The translations under genes were made by a program, and so were the position numbers. A DNA stretch of 64,000 nucleotides from Pantoea allii (GTDB taxonomy: Bacteria > Pseudomonadota > Gammaproteobacteria > Enterobacterales > Enterobacteriaceae): positions 186,001 through 250,000 of the forward strand of contig NZ_NTMH01000030.1 of the NCBI RefSeq assembly GCF_002307475.1. Reading direction: 5' to 3'. This document shows, one piece after another, positions 40,453 through 49,672 of the stretch. The notes beneath the pieces are model-generated. The model worked only from the letters and a program-made list of their open reading frames with translations. It was not told the origin of the DNA and ran no database searches. The number at the start of each line of letters is the position of its first letter. Within the stretch, counting starts at the first letter, position 1.

Positions 40453-41568
40453 TCACATTATCCCGTCACAAATCAACGCACCATACAGCGTCTCCGCTTC
40501 CGTTAACCGGCTCAGCAGGCAATATTCATCGGTCTGATGCGCCATCGACGGCTCGCCAGGGCCAAGAATAATGCAGGGCGGATTGCCCAGCGCGGGCAAC
40601 AGCAGTGAAGCATCGGTAAAGTAGGGTACAATCCGCGGCACCAGCGGTGCATCATGCAGTGGCTGGCATCGTTGATAAACTGCCTGAATCCATGCCTGAT
40701 CGCCTTCACTCAGCACGGCAGGCAGATCCACCAGCGTGGAAACCGTCACACTTTCACCCAGTAAGGTGGTGAGCTGCTGGCGAATGGTAGCGTGCTCAAG
40801 ATTGGGGGCGCTACGAATATCCACGTCGAACTGCGTGCGGTCAGGCACGGAGTTGATGTTGAGGCCGCCAGAGATGCGCCCGACGTTGATCGTCGGCTGC
40901 TTCATCAGTGGATGCGGCGCGCCGGGTGAGAAATGTTGAATTTTACCCAGCGCATCAGCCGCCAGGTAAATGGCATTAATGCCCAGCTCCGGCATCGCGC
41001 CGTGGGCGGTTTTCCCCCGGGTTTCACAGCGCAGCCACAGTGCGCCTTTGTGGCCGATAACCGGATAATTCGCGGTAGGTTCGCCCACGATAAGCGCCCC
41101 GACCTCGGGCAGCGTGGCGTTTTCGATGAGCGCCCGCGCCCCGTCGCAGCCGGTTTCTTCACCGCCGGTGATCAGCAGGACAACGCCCGTACCCTGCCGA
41201 ATCGCCTGCTGGTGCGTAACGCAGGCCACAGCAAAGGCGGCGACGGCCGCCTTCATATCGCTCGATCCCCGACCGTAGAGCCGATCGCCCGCGATCTCAC
41301 CAAAAGCATCGTGTTGCCAGTCGGCATTGCCAAGCGGCACCGTATCCAGATGCCCGGTAAACGCCAGCGCAGGTCCGTCTTGCTCGCCGGACATCCGGGC
41401 TATCAGGTTACGGCGGCCTTCACCGAAGGTGGACAGCGTGACCTCAAAGCCGTTTTCACCCAGCCAGTCGGCAAAAAACTGCATACAGGCGGCTTCGTTA
41501 CCCGGCGGATTGATGGTATCAAAGCGGATGAGCTGTAACGCCAGATCCGCCGTGCGGCTGAGGGCCAT
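40453..41568 (-). CDS. M20-family deacylase/peptidase (ArgE/DapE-like)
   Basis: This 371-residue zinc hydrolase has the M20 metal-site motifs FTGHLDTVP, YGRGSSDMKAA and GGEETGCDG, and the dimerisation-domain segment GKTAHGAMPELG. Relatives remove acyl groups from amino acids or split dipeptides (acetylornithine deacetylase, succinyl-diaminopimelate desuccinylase). It is the last gene of the ABC-transporter operon and overlaps the preceding gene by 1 bp, so it probably deacylates an imported compound. The upstream 36-codon extension lies within the preceding gene and is not family-like. Confidence 0.88.
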   Translation of the reverse strand: MALSRTADLALQLIRFDTINPPGNEAACMQFFADWLGENGFEVTLSTFGEGRRNLIARMSGEQDGPALAFTGHLDTVPLGNADWQHDAFGEIAGDRLYGRGSSDMKAAVAAFAVACVTHQQAIRQGTGVVLLITGGEETGCDGARALIENATLPEVGALIVGEPTANYPVIGHKGALWLRCETRGKTAHGAMPELGINAIYLAADALGKIQHFSPGAPHPLMKQPTINVGRISGGLNINSVPDRTQFDVDIRSAPNLEHATIRQQLTTLLGESVTVSTLVDLPAVLSEGDQAWIQAVYQRCQPLHDAPLVPRIVPYFTDASLLLPALGNPPCIILGPGEPSMAHQTDEYCLLSRLTEAETLYGALICDGIM

Positions 41569-42323
41569 CAGTGGCGTACCGTTAACCAGTCGAGGCAGTT
41601 GATCCACAGCTGGCGATAGCCCTGCCACTGGGAAAACTCCTGCGGCAGCCAGTGGGCCGACATATCGCTGGTCCACACCAGTGAGCGGCCCTGCTGATAT
41701 TCGCGCACCGCCAGCAGTGGATGATCTGTGCCGGCGACGGTGGCCAGCAGCTTGCCTTCGGGATGCATTTCCACCTCGTTATAGCCAAGCAGCCACGGCC
41801 ACTCGCCCGGCAAATCGGCAAACACCGCGTGGGATTCCGTCACGCTGGGATAGCAGCCTTCGGGCGTTTCAATCCGGTCGTCCCAGGCCAGACAGCGCAC
41901 CGGCAGCACTTTTTCCACCGCGGTATTGCGATAGCGCGCGCCGCCATTGATGCCCTGAAAACTGAAGTAGCCGCCAATCATCATCAGGGCACCGCCCGCC
42001 GCCACATAATCGTGGATCAGCGTCAGGCGGTTCGCCGTGCGTTGGCTCTTCAGCCAGGTATCCGGGTGCAGGAGCAACGTGTTTGCACCGATATCCGACA
42101 GAATGATGGCGTCCCACTGTTGCAGCCCCGCCAGGGTCAGCGGAAACGCCGTCGCCGCTGCATGGGCGGGCATATAGGTGATGGCATAATCACTGTCTGC
42201 CAGCGCCGCCATAAAGTCGGTTGCGCCGTTGTGCCAGGTGGCGGTCGCAAACTGATCGAAGCCTTTAACGTGTACGGATGTGCTGGTCCAGGATTCGCCG
42301 ACCAGTAAAATGTTCTTCAGCAT
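41568..42323 (-). CDS. Class I glutamine-amidotransferase-like protein
   Basis: This 251-residue protein resembles the GATase1-like family (former DUF1355). It has the opening ILLVGESWTSTSVHVKGFDQF, the LSDIGANTLLLHPDTW segment and HDYVAAGGALMMIGGYFSFQG. The catalytic Cys-His pair of true amidotransferases is not evident, so it may bind or process a ligand differently. It sits between the phosphotriesterase-like gene (12 bp away) and the M20 gene (1-bp overlap), so it belongs to the same pathway. Its role is unknown. Confidence 0.75.
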   Translation of the reverse strand: MLKNILLVGESWTSTSVHVKGFDQFATATWHNGATDFMAALADSDYAITYMPAHAAATAFPLTLAGLQQWDAIILSDIGANTLLLHPDTWLKSQRTANRLTLIHDYVAAGGALMMIGGYFSFQGINGGARYRNTAVEKVLPVRCLAWDDRIETPEGCYPSVTESHAVFADLPGEWPWLLGYNEVEMHPEGKLLATVAGTDHPLLAVREYQQGRSLVWTSDMSAHWLPQEFSQWQGYRQLWINCLDWLTVRH

Positions 42324-42335
42324 TACGCTTCTCCC

Positions 42336-43415
42336 TTACCCACCAAATACGCGCTGTGGGTTAGCAATCATTAAGGTTTCAAGTTGTTCGCCGCTGACGC
42401 CGTGACGTTTCAGGCGCGGAACAAAATGTTTAAGGATGTAGCCATAGCCGTGGCCGCCGTAGCGGGTGAGCATGGTTTTCAGGAATACGTCCTGGGACAG
42501 CAAAATCTGCTCGATAAAGCCGTCATCAATCAGTTCGCGGATAGCGCGGGCGTTCTCTTCGTCGGACGGTGACTGGGCGGACTCATCGGCGTAGTAATAG
42601 CTCATGCCGATCATGTCGTATTCCAGAAACGCGCCGCGCTGGGCCAGTTCACGCTGATAGCGCTTGTCGGCAAAGCTGGGGTTCATATGGCACAGCACCA
42701 CATGACGCAGATCGGCTCCTTCGTGTTCCAGGATATCCAGCACCTTGTGGCCCAGCCGTTCCCAGCCGGGCAGGTGAACTTCAATCGGCACCCGGGTTGC
42801 TGCACTGGCGCGGCCTGCTGCCCGCAGGGATTTCTCCTCGCTGGGGGTAAAGCGGCTGGACACGCCGATCTCGCCGATCAACCCGGCGAGTACGTCGGGT
42901 TTGTCTTCCCGGCCACCAAGGTCGTAAATCAGCTTGTCAGCCAGCTCCTCGATGCTGAGGGTTTTCACCCACTCCGGGTGCGAAGGTTCCAGGTACAGGC
43001 CGGTACTCATGATGATGTTCAGCCCGGTCAGACGCGCGATGCGCTGCAGGGCTTTCGGGTCGCGTCCGATGCCGATATTGGTTGGATCGACCACCGTTTC
43101 ACCGCCGAGCGCACGGAACTTCATCAGCTCCTCAATCGCCACATCCACATCAAACAGCTGACAGTTGTCGCGGCTGATTAACGGGTTGAGTGAGAGCTCG
43201 CCCAGGTTTTCCATGCTCACCGGCATGTCAGCCAGGTGGCGATCGCCACAGCAGCAGGGCGGCACCCACTTGCCGGACGCATCCAGCAGAATGTGTTCAT
43301 GCATCAGCGTGACGCCCATCTCGCTGAGCGGCAGCGGCCCCAGTACCGTCATGACATAACCGCTGTGGATACCAAGCGGCAGAGGGTCCGGATGCCGAAA
43401 AATGGAGTGTTTCAT
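42336..43415 (-). CDS. Phosphotriesterase-family metal hydrolase
   Basis: This 359-residue amidohydrolase-superfamily protein of the phosphotriesterase (PTE/PHP) group has the HxH metal motif GVTLMHEHILLD and the EIGVSS segment. Histidines in VPIEVHLPGWER and VVLCHMNPS and an aspartate in LLSQDVFLK complete the usual binuclear metal site. Known members are lactonases, N-acetyl-amino-acid or phosphosugar hydrolases. Only 3 bp separate it from the permease gene, so its substrate is probably the imported compound. Confidence 0.85.
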   Translation of the reverse strand: MKHSIFRHPDPLPLGIHSGYVMTVLGPLPLSEMGVTLMHEHILLDASGKWVPPCCCGDRHLADMPVSMENLGELSLNPLISRDNCQLFDVDVAIEELMKFRALGGETVVDPTNIGIGRDPKALQRIARLTGLNIIMSTGLYLEPSHPEWVKTLSIEELADKLIYDLGGREDKPDVLAGLIGEIGVSSRFTPSEEKSLRAAGRASAATRVPIEVHLPGWERLGHKVLDILEHEGADLRHVVLCHMNPSFADKRYQRELAQRGAFLEYDMIGMSYYYADESAQSPSDEENARAIRELIDDGFIEQILLSQDVFLKTMLTRYGGHGYGYILKHFVPRLKRHGVSGEQLETLMIANPQRVFGG

Positions 43416-43418
43416 CGG

Positions 43419-44429
43419 CTATCCTTTCGCCGCAGCGCGGGTCGGGTTAAGAATGCGGGTGTTCAGCCAGATCGCCAGCAGAATGATGGTGCCGGTGGCA
43501 ATCTGGGTATAGAACGGGGAGATATGAGACAGGATCAGGCCATTCTGGATAATGGCGATCGACAGCGCGCCCAGCAGCGTGCCAATCACGGTGCCGAAGC
43601 CACCGAACAGGCTGGTACTGCCCAGCACCACAGCCGCAATCACCTGCAACTCGAATCCTTCGCCCTGGTTAGACGAACCGCTGCCGAGCCGGGCGGTAAT
43701 AATCATGCCCGCCAGCGCGGCGGCCATCCCGCTGATGATATAGACCTTCATGGTCACGGCTTTGGTGTTAATCCCACTGCGGCGCGCGCCTTCGGCATTC
43801 GCCCCAATCGCCGTCACATAACGACCAAAACGCATATGGTTCAGCACGATATGGCCGACAATCAGCACCACAATGCCAATCAGCGCGGGCATCGGCACGC
43901 CCAGCACCTTAGCGCGGCCCATCAAGGCAAACAGGCTGTCGGCAGGGATGGGAATGGAATAGCCCTGGGTAATCAGCAGCGCCACGCCGCGCACCACGGC
44001 TAAGGTCGCCAGCGTCACGATAAAGGCGGGAATGCCTTCATAGGCGATAAAGAACCCGTTGATGGCACCGACCAGCGCGCCCAGCAGCAGGCCACCCAGC
44101 AACACGACCGGCCAGGGCAGTCCCCAGCTATTCAGTGCGATAGCCGACAGTGCACCGACCAGCGCCAGCGTCGAACCCACGGAAAGATCGATCCCGCCGG
44201 TGGTGATCACCAGCGTCATGGCCGTGGCCACGATCAGCAAGGGCGCACTCTGGCGAATAATATTGAGCCAGTTGGCACTGCTGAGAAAATTGCCGGTGAT
44301 CAGGGAAAACACCACGCAACAGAACACAAAAAACAGCGCGATGCTGACCACGCCAGAGTGGTTGTGCAGCAGGCGACGCGGCAACGAGTGTTGGGCCATA
44401 CGGGAACCGCTCAGATTCATGATAGTCAT
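43419..44429 (-). CDS. ABC transporter permease, ribose/RbsC type
   Basis: This 336-residue inner-membrane permease of the CUT2 sugar class (RbsC/FrcC-like) has 8-10 hydrophobic segments, the TTGGIDLSVGSTLALVGAL motif and the conserved EAA-like loop GINTKAVTMKVYIISG. It would form the translocation pore for the binding protein encoded at 46911. The start after removing an unlikely 14-residue extension is the ATG at 44427-44429. It lies 13 bp after the ATPase gene. Confidence 0.9.
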   Translation of the reverse strand: MTIMNLSGSRMAQHSLPRRLLHNHSGVVSIALFFVFCCVVFSLITGNFLSSANWLNIIRQSAPLLIVATAMTLVITTGGIDLSVGSTLALVGALSAIALNSWGLPWPVVLLGGLLLGALVGAINGFFIAYEGIPAFIVTLATLAVVRGVALLITQGYSIPIPADSLFALMGRAKVLGVPMPALIGIVVLIVGHIVLNHMRFGRYVTAIGANAEGARRSGINTKAVTMKVYIISGMAAALAGMIITARLGSGSSNQGEGFELQVIAAVVLGSTSLFGGFGTVIGTLLGALSIAIIQNGLILSHISPFYTQIATGTIILLAIWLNTRILNPTRAAAKG

Positions 44430-44442
44430 CCTGTTACCTCGC

Positions 44443-45225
44443 TCAGTGCGTCGCCGCAGAGCGGGCGACAAATTTTTCGCCCACGATCAGATTGACGATC
44501 TCGCTCAGGTCGGTGTCCGCCACCCGGCGATCTGCCACGTTCGTACCTTCGTACATCACCATGATCCGGTCGCAGACCAGGAACAGATCCTGTAAGCGAT
44601 GGGTAATCAGGATCACGCTGACGCCGCGCGCCGACACCCGACGAATCAGTTCCAGCACCGCTTCGACTTCGGCCACGGCCAGCGCCGCAGTGGGTTCATC
44701 CATGATCAAGACTTTAGGATCAAAGGCGGCCGCGCGGGCGATGGCGATAGCCTGGCGTTGTCCGCCAGACAGATTGCGCACCAGCAAACGTGTGTCGGGA
44801 ATGGAAATGCCCAGACCTTTCAGCATTTCCCGCGCATCGGTATGCATTTTTTCCTGATCGAGAAAGGGGATGCCGAGAATCGATTTCATCGGCTCGCGTC
44901 CCATAAACAGGTTGCCTGCCACATCGACCGTGTCGCACAGCGACAGATCCTGATAAACCATTTCGATATGGCAACGGCGTGAATCCGCAGGATTACTGAA
45001 ATGCTGCGGTTCTCCATCAATACGAATCGTGCCGCTGGTGGGCACCACTGCGCCAGACAGTACCTTGGTCAGCGTGGACTTGCCCGCGCCGTTATCGCCC
45101 ACCAGGCCCAGCACTTCGCCAGGCGCCAGCTGTAAATTGACGCCGCGCAGGGAACGTATCGCGCCGTAGGTTTTGGTGATATTCACCATCTCTACCCGTG
45201 CCGGGGCAGTATGTAATTGCTGCAT
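44443..45225 (-). CDS. ABC transporter ATP-binding protein, single-domain FrcA-like
   Basis: This 260-residue ATPase has Walker A GDNGAGKST, signature LSGGQRQAIAIARA, Walker B VLIMDEPTAAL and a switch His in ILITHRL. Most RbsA-type CUT2 importers have two fused ATPase domains; this one has a single domain, as in the fructose importer FrcA, and would act as a dimer. A GGGAG ribosome-binding site supports the ATG at 45223-45225. It is the first gene of the five-gene minus-strand operon. Confidence 0.92.
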   Translation of the reverse strand: MQQLHTAPARVEMVNITKTYGAIRSLRGVNLQLAPGEVLGLVGDNGAGKSTLTKVLSGAVVPTSGTIRIDGEPQHFSNPADSRRCHIEMVYQDLSLCDTVDVAGNLFMGREPMKSILGIPFLDQEKMHTDAREMLKGLGISIPDTRLLVRNLSGGQRQAIAIARAAAFDPKVLIMDEPTAALAVAEVEAVLELIRRVSARGVSVILITHRLQDLFLVCDRIMVMYEGTNVADRRVADTDLSEIVNLIVGEKFVARSAATH

Positions 45226-45302
45226 TCGATAACTCCCATCACCACTCACGGGAAAAGCTGAACGGAGGTAAAAAAGCGTTATCCTGCACGGTTTACGCCC
45301 TT

Positions 45303-45316
45303 GTAAACCGGTTTAC
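45303..45316. promoter_or_regulatory. LacI-type operator O1 before the ABC operon
   Basis: GTAAACCGGTTTAC is a perfect 14-bp palindrome with the central CG typical of LacI-family operators. It lies 78 bp before the ATPase start codon. Confidence 0.75.
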
Positions 45317-45474
45317 CTGCCAGATAAAGCCTTTATACATAACCTCTGAACAACCGCTGTAACGATATTTGCTTGCCAGATACGCTATTGCAGCATCCGT
45401 GCCAGCCTGCAACACAGGCATTACACACGCGGCTTAACCAGTTGTTTTTAAACACGTTTAAATGTTAATTTCTG

Positions 45475-45488
45475 GTAAACCGGTTTAC
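45475..45488. promoter_or_regulatory. LacI-type operator O2
   Basis: This is a second identical GTAAACCGGTTTAC palindrome, 172 bp from O1 and just 3' of the lacI-type regulator gene. The rest of the 45250-45565 gap is AT-rich promoter-like sequence with a weaker TTTAAACACGTTTAAA palindrome near 45450. Two identical sites would permit repressor looping. Confidence 0.75.
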
Positions 45489-45565
45489 TAACTATAACGC
45501 TGAGAAATTAAAAAGCTCGTTATTTGCGCTAAAATTGTGCGGTTTTGCGCCATTTTGGGACGCAG

Positions 45566-46576
45566 TTAGCAAATTTGTATGGAATCACGCGCCACCCATT
45601 CCACCGCAAGACGGGTTTCGGCGGGGATATCGGCTTCGTCATTCAGGATGCGCAGCATGATGTTAACCGCGGTCTGGCCCAGTTCCCGGGCGGGCTGGCG
45701 AATGGTGGAAATGCGGGGTTGGGTAAAATCTGCATAGGTGGCGTCGTCGAATCCCACCAGCGACAGCGCCTCGGGAGCCCGCAGCCCGCGCGCGCGCAGG
45801 CCATCCAGCAAGCCCAGCACCAGATAATCACTGGCGGCAAACACGGCGGTCGGGCGGTGCGTCCGGCTGAACAGATGCTGAAGCGCCTGTTCACCAAAGG
45901 TGCGCTGGTATTCGCCGTACATCACCCACTCGGGCGGAACCTCCAGGCCTGCCTGCTTCATGGCGGTGCAGAAACCCTGATAGCGTTCGCGCACGCTCAT
46001 CAGTTCATCCGGCCCGCCCACAAACGCGATATGACGATGACCGGCAGCGATCAGTTTTTCGGTGGCAATGCGACCGCCCTGCACGTTATCGGCAAAGACT
46101 TTTGGCACCAGGCTGCCGGGAATATCTTCATCCAGCAGCACGATGCGCTGATGGCGGTTAATTTCCTTACGCAGCAGGCCGTTATCCGGGTGGTTGGTGG
46201 TAAACAGCAGGCCATCCACCTGGCAGGTATCCAGCCAGCGAATAAACTGGCTTTCTTTGCCGGGATGGTTACGGGTGATACACAGCACCAGGCTGTAGCC
46301 GTGGGCCGAGGCGGCTTCTTCGGCGGCATCGGCCAGTTCGGCAAAGAAGGGGTTGGTAATATCGGGCAAGACCAGGCCTAAGGTTTCGCTGCCGCCCTTG
46401 CTCAGACGGCGCGCCAGGCTGTTGCCGCGATAATCCAGTTGGCGAATGGCGGCTTCGATACGGTCGATGGTGTCCTGCGGCAGCATAATGCTTTGATTCA
46501 TATAGCGGGATACGGTCGCTTTCGACAGCCCGGCCAGCGTCGCTACGTCGGATAACAGCACCCGTTTTTTACTCAT
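45566..46576 (-). CDS. LacI-family transcriptional repressor
   Basis: This 336-residue regulator has an N-terminal helix-turn-helix (LLSDVATLAGLSKATVSRYM), a hinge region and a sugar-binding-like core (LGLVLPDITNPFFAELADAAEE, ending in SLVGFDDATYADFTQPRIS). It lies between the ABC operon and the divergently read binding-protein gene, with matching operators on both sides, so it most likely controls the whole cluster. An ATG 4 codons upstream (46586-46588) is an alternative start. Confidence 0.92.
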   Translation of the reverse strand: MSKKRVLLSDVATLAGLSKATVSRYMNQSIMLPQDTIDRIEAAIRQLDYRGNSLARRLSKGGSETLGLVLPDITNPFFAELADAAEEAASAHGYSLVLCITRNHPGKESQFIRWLDTCQVDGLLFTTNHPDNGLLRKEINRHQRIVLLDEDIPGSLVPKVFADNVQGGRIATEKLIAAGHRHIAFVGGPDELMSVRERYQGFCTAMKQAGLEVPPEWVMYGEYQRTFGEQALQHLFSRTHRPTAVFAASDYLVLGLLDGLRARGLRAPEALSLVGFDDATYADFTQPRISTIRQPARELGQTAVNIMLRILNDEADIPAETRLAVEWVARDSIQIC

Positions 46577-46735
46577 ATCCACAGCCATATTGCTCAGAAT
46601 CGGCTATCTGTAACACAGTTACGCGCACCGGATACAGTATTTTTGCGTCAGGCCTGGCGATAAAATATTCGCTTGACAAAATCTGAGCGGAAGAGAATGG
46701 TAGAGTGAGTTTACCGCATTACCCGGGAGTCACTC

Positions 46736-46749
46736 CCAAACCGGCTTAA
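46736..46749. promoter_or_regulatory. Degenerate operator O3 before the binding-protein gene
   Basis: CCAAACCGGCTTAA matches the O1/O2 palindrome at 10 of 14 positions. It lies 55 bp downstream of a TTGACA element (46673-46678) and upstream of the binding-protein gene, in the 46577-46910 intergenic region. It suggests co-regulation of this gene with the ABC operon. Confidence 0.5.
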
Positions 46750-46910
46750 CCCGTTTCAGGTGTTCACCATAATGGACAGTGAACAGAAACGACGTTATTC
46801 AGGTTCAGGCTGAATAAGCCCTTCCTACGATATTTGCCCGCCAACAATAATCCCTCTGCATTTCGATGCGGAGATCGACTGGTTATCGCGTATTCCCGAC
46901 GAGGAATTTT

Positions 46911-47864
46911 ATGATGATGTCATTTAACACCAGAAAATTGCGTTCTGTTGCGCTGGCAACGGGCTTACTGGCAGCGGGTTCTGTTTTTTCTTTGGCTCAC
47001 GCAGCACCGACTTATGCGCTGGTACAGATTAACCAGCAGGCCCTGTTTTTTAATCAGATGAATAAGGGCGCACAGGAGGCGGCGAAAGCCAGCGGTAAAG
47101 AAGTAGTGATTTTTAACGCCAACGATAATCCCGTATCGCAAAACGACGCCATTGAAAATTATATTCAGCAGGGCGTAAAGGGCATTATGGTGGACGCGAT
47201 TGATGTGAACGGCATCATGCCTGCAATTAAAGAAGCGGCTGCCGCAAAAATTCCGGTGATTGCGATTGATGCGGTATTACCGGCTGGTCCACAGGCGGCG
47301 CAGGTGGGCGTGGATAATCTGGAAGGCGGTAAGATTATCGGTAAATATTTTGTCGACTATGTGGCAAAAAATATGGGTGGCAAAGCACGGCTGGGGATTG
47401 TGGGAGCACTGAATTCTGCGGTCCAAAACCAGCGTCAAAAAGGCTTTGAAGACACCATCAAGAGCAATCCTGGCATCACCGTGGCCGATGTGGTTGACGG
47501 TCAGAACGTGCAGGATAACGCGATGACGGCGGCTGAGAACCTGATCACCGGGAACCCGGACTTAACGGCCATTTATGCCACCGGCGAACCGGCCTTACTG
47601 GGGGCGATTGCGGCCGTGGAGAACCAGGGACGCCAGAAAGACATCAAGGTGTTCGGCTGGGATCTGACCTCAAAGGCTATCACCGGCATTGATAACGGTT
47701 ACGTCACGGCGGTGTTGCAGCAGGACCCGAAAAAAATGGGGGAAGAAGCCGTGAAGGCGCTGAACCAGATTACCGCAGGCAAAAGCGTACCCAAAACCAT
47801 ACTGGTACCGGCCACGGTCGTGACCAAAGCTAACGTCGACAGCTACCGCGCGATGTTTAAGTAA
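46911..47864 (+). CDS. Periplasmic sugar-binding protein, RbsB-like
   Basis: This 317-residue binding protein of the ribose/galactose type has a signal peptide ending AHA before APTYALV. FFNQMNKGAQEAAKASGKEV and the QNDAIENYIQQGVKGIMVDAID segment are typical of CUT2 binding proteins. Its ATPase and permease are encoded on the other strand about 2 kb away. The GAGGAA ribosome-binding site (46901-46906) supports the ATG at 46911 over the in-frame start at 46866. It ends convergently with the kinase gene (8-bp overlap). Confidence 0.92.
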   Translation: MMMSFNTRKLRSVALATGLLAAGSVFSLAHAAPTYALVQINQQALFFNQMNKGAQEAAKASGKEVVIFNANDNPVSQNDAIENYIQQGVKGIMVDAIDVNGIMPAIKEAAAAKIPVIAIDAVLPAGPQAAQVGVDNLEGGKIIGKYFVDYVAKNMGGKARLGIVGALNSAVQNQRQKGFEDTIKSNPGITVADVVDGQNVQDNAMTAAENLITGNPDLTAIYATGEPALLGAIAAVENQGRQKDIKVFGWDLTSKAITGIDNGYVTAVLQQDPKKMGEEAVKALNQITAGKSVPKTILVPATVVTKANVDSYRAMFK

Positions 47865-48738
47865 CCGATGCCTCGCCGCCTGCACGCAGTAGCGCGGCGA
47901 GTTCGTTGACGGAGGGGAAGGCGCTTAGCGTGCCACGGCGACTCACCGTTATGGCGGCGGCCTGGCTGGCATGAGTAAGCGCTAACTTATCTGTCTGAAC
48001 CTGACGGATGAGCGCCGACGCCAGCATCACCGCAAGAAAGGTATCGCCTGCGCCGGTGGTATCCAGCGCCTGAACGGGCTGGGCCGGGCAAAACGTACGC
48101 TGGGAGCCCTGAATCAGCCAGGCACCGGCGCTACCGTGAGTAATCACTAACGTTTTGACCGCTTCAGGCTGCAACTGCCGGGCTTCGTGCTGATTCACCA
48201 CGGCAATATCCACCAGCGGCCAGCAGGCACTAAATCCGGCATGGACTGGCGAAGGATTAAACACGGTGATCAGGCCACGCGATTTCGCCAGCCGGAACAG
48301 CGCATGGGTTTTCTCTGGCGAGAAATTGCCCTGTTGTAGCAGCATATCGCCTGGGCGAGCCGCCGCCAGATGGCTGACGATCGTGTCGAGGCTCAACGCC
48401 TCGGCGGCCCCGGTGCTGGTAATAATGGCGTTGTCACCGTCCGCGCTGTTTAAAATAAGCGAGGTATCGCTAAAGGGGTGAACAGGTTCAGCCGGCAGCA
48501 AATAAAGCGGCTCCTGCGTGAGCTGCTGGCGAATCCATATTCCATTACTGTCTTCTCCCGTTGCGGCTATTAAATGGGTTTCAATGCCGCAGCGGGATAA
48601 CAGAATGGCCTGATTCGCGCCTTTGCCGCCGATATCCTGCGACATTTTATTTCCATGAATGGATGCGCCTTTTAGCGGAATATCGGCAATGGACCAGGTT
48701 TCATCGACAGTGATATTTCCGGCCACATACACACGCAT
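47857..48738 (-). CDS. PfkB-family carbohydrate kinase
   Basis: This 293-residue ribokinase-like kinase has the N-terminal GGKGANQAILLSRCG substrate/dimer motif and the C-terminal DTTGAGDTFLAVML motif with the catalytic Asp. It probably phosphorylates the sugar or nucleoside brought in by the ABC importer. Only 29 bp separate its start codon from that of the divergent BtpA-like gene, so their promoters must overlap or extend into the coding regions. Confidence 0.92.
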   Translation of the reverse strand: MRVYVAGNITVDETWSIADIPLKGASIHGNKMSQDIGGKGANQAILLSRCGIETHLIAATGEDSNGIWIRQQLTQEPLYLLPAEPVHPFSDTSLILNSADGDNAIITSTGAAEALSLDTIVSHLAAARPGDMLLQQGNFSPEKTHALFRLAKSRGLITVFNPSPVHAGFSACWPLVDIAVVNQHEARQLQPEAVKTLVITHGSAGAWLIQGSQRTFCPAQPVQALDTTGAGDTFLAVMLASALIRQVQTDKLALTHASQAAAITVSRRGTLSAFPSVNELAALLRAGGEASVT

Positions 48739-48767
48739 AGTGTTTCCCTGAACAGGATGAAGAAAAG

Positions 48768-49613
48768 ATGGTTGCTATATCAGCAGGAAAAAATGATGCA
48801 ATACAAGCGATATTTTCCCGCCCTAAAGCGGTGATTGGCGTTATTCACTGTGACCCGTTTCCCGGTGCGCCACAATATCGGGGGAAACCGGTTAAGGCGA
48901 TAATTGAGCGCGCCCTGCGGGATGCGGAAAATTATATTTGCGGTGGCGTTCATGGCCTGATCATTGAAAACCACGGCGATATTCCGTTTTCAAAACCCGA
49001 GGATATTGGCCCGGAAACGTCCGCTTTGATGGCGGTCATCACGGAAAAAGTGCGTGAACGTTTCGGTGTGCCATTGGGGATTAACGTATTAGCCAATGCG
49101 GCACTGCCGGCCTTTGCCACCGCGCTGGCGGGCGGAGCCGATTTTATCCGCGTTAATCAGTGGGCCAACGCCTATATCGCCAATGAAGGCTTTATAGAAG
49201 GCGCTGCCGCCAAAGCCCTGCGCTATCGCAGCCAGCTGCGCGCCGAACATATCCGGGTGTTTGCCGACAGCCACGTCAAACACGGCAGCCATGCGATTGT
49301 GGCCGACCGCTCTATCCAGGAGCTGACGCGCGATGTCGACTTCTTTGACGCGGACGCGGTGATCGCCACCGGACAGCGCACCGGCGACAGCGCCACCCTG
49401 GACGAGATCGACGACATTCGTGCTGCCACCGCCTTGCCGCTGCTGGTGGGCTCGGGCGTGACGCCAGCCAATGTCTGCCAGATTCTGGGCCGCACCCAGG
49501 GCGTGATTGTCGCCAGCGCGCTCAAGGTGGATGGCGTGTGGTGGAACAATGTGGATCTGGAAAGGGTGAAACACTTTATGGCCGTGGCGCAGGCGGCGCT
49601 GGATAAGGCGTAG
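48768..49613 (+). CDS. BtpA/SgcQ-family protein
   Basis: This 281-residue protein of the BtpA family (TIM-barrel-like) has the segments VIGVIHCDPFPGAPQYRG, GVHGLIIENHGDIPF and SGVTPANV. E. coli SgcQ belongs to this family and lies in a sugar-metabolism cluster; cyanobacterial BtpA affects photosystem I. The enzymatic reaction is not established. Context with a kinase and a sugar importer suggests a step on a phosphorylated sugar. A terminator shared with the opposing IstR-like RNA follows. Confidence 0.88.
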   Translation: MVAISAGKNDAIQAIFSRPKAVIGVIHCDPFPGAPQYRGKPVKAIIERALRDAENYICGGVHGLIIENHGDIPFSKPEDIGPETSALMAVITEKVRERFGVPLGINVLANAALPAFATALAGGADFIRVNQWANAYIANEGFIEGAAAKALRYRSQLRAEHIRVFADSHVKHGSHAIVADRSIQELTRDVDFFDADAVIATGQRTGDSATLDEIDDIRAATALPLLVGSGVTPANVCQILGRTQGVIVASALKVDGVWWNNVDLERVKHFMAVAQAALDKA

Positions 49614-49641
49614 CCGCCGTTTAGCGCCAGCCACAGACAAC

Positions 49642-49672
49642 AAAAAACCCCGCTGGTGAGGCGAGGTTTTTT
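49642..49672. terminator. Bidirectional terminator between the BtpA-like gene and istR
   Basis: AAAAAACCCCGC and GCGAGGTTTTTT pair around a 7-nt loop. On the plus strand it ends the BtpA-like transcript, on the minus strand the IstR-like RNA. Confidence 0.9.

Noticed and set aside
40317..40571. 84-codon plus-strand frame after the 69-residue membrane protein
   Set aside because: It runs into the M20 gene, has basic low-information sequence and no ribosome-binding site.
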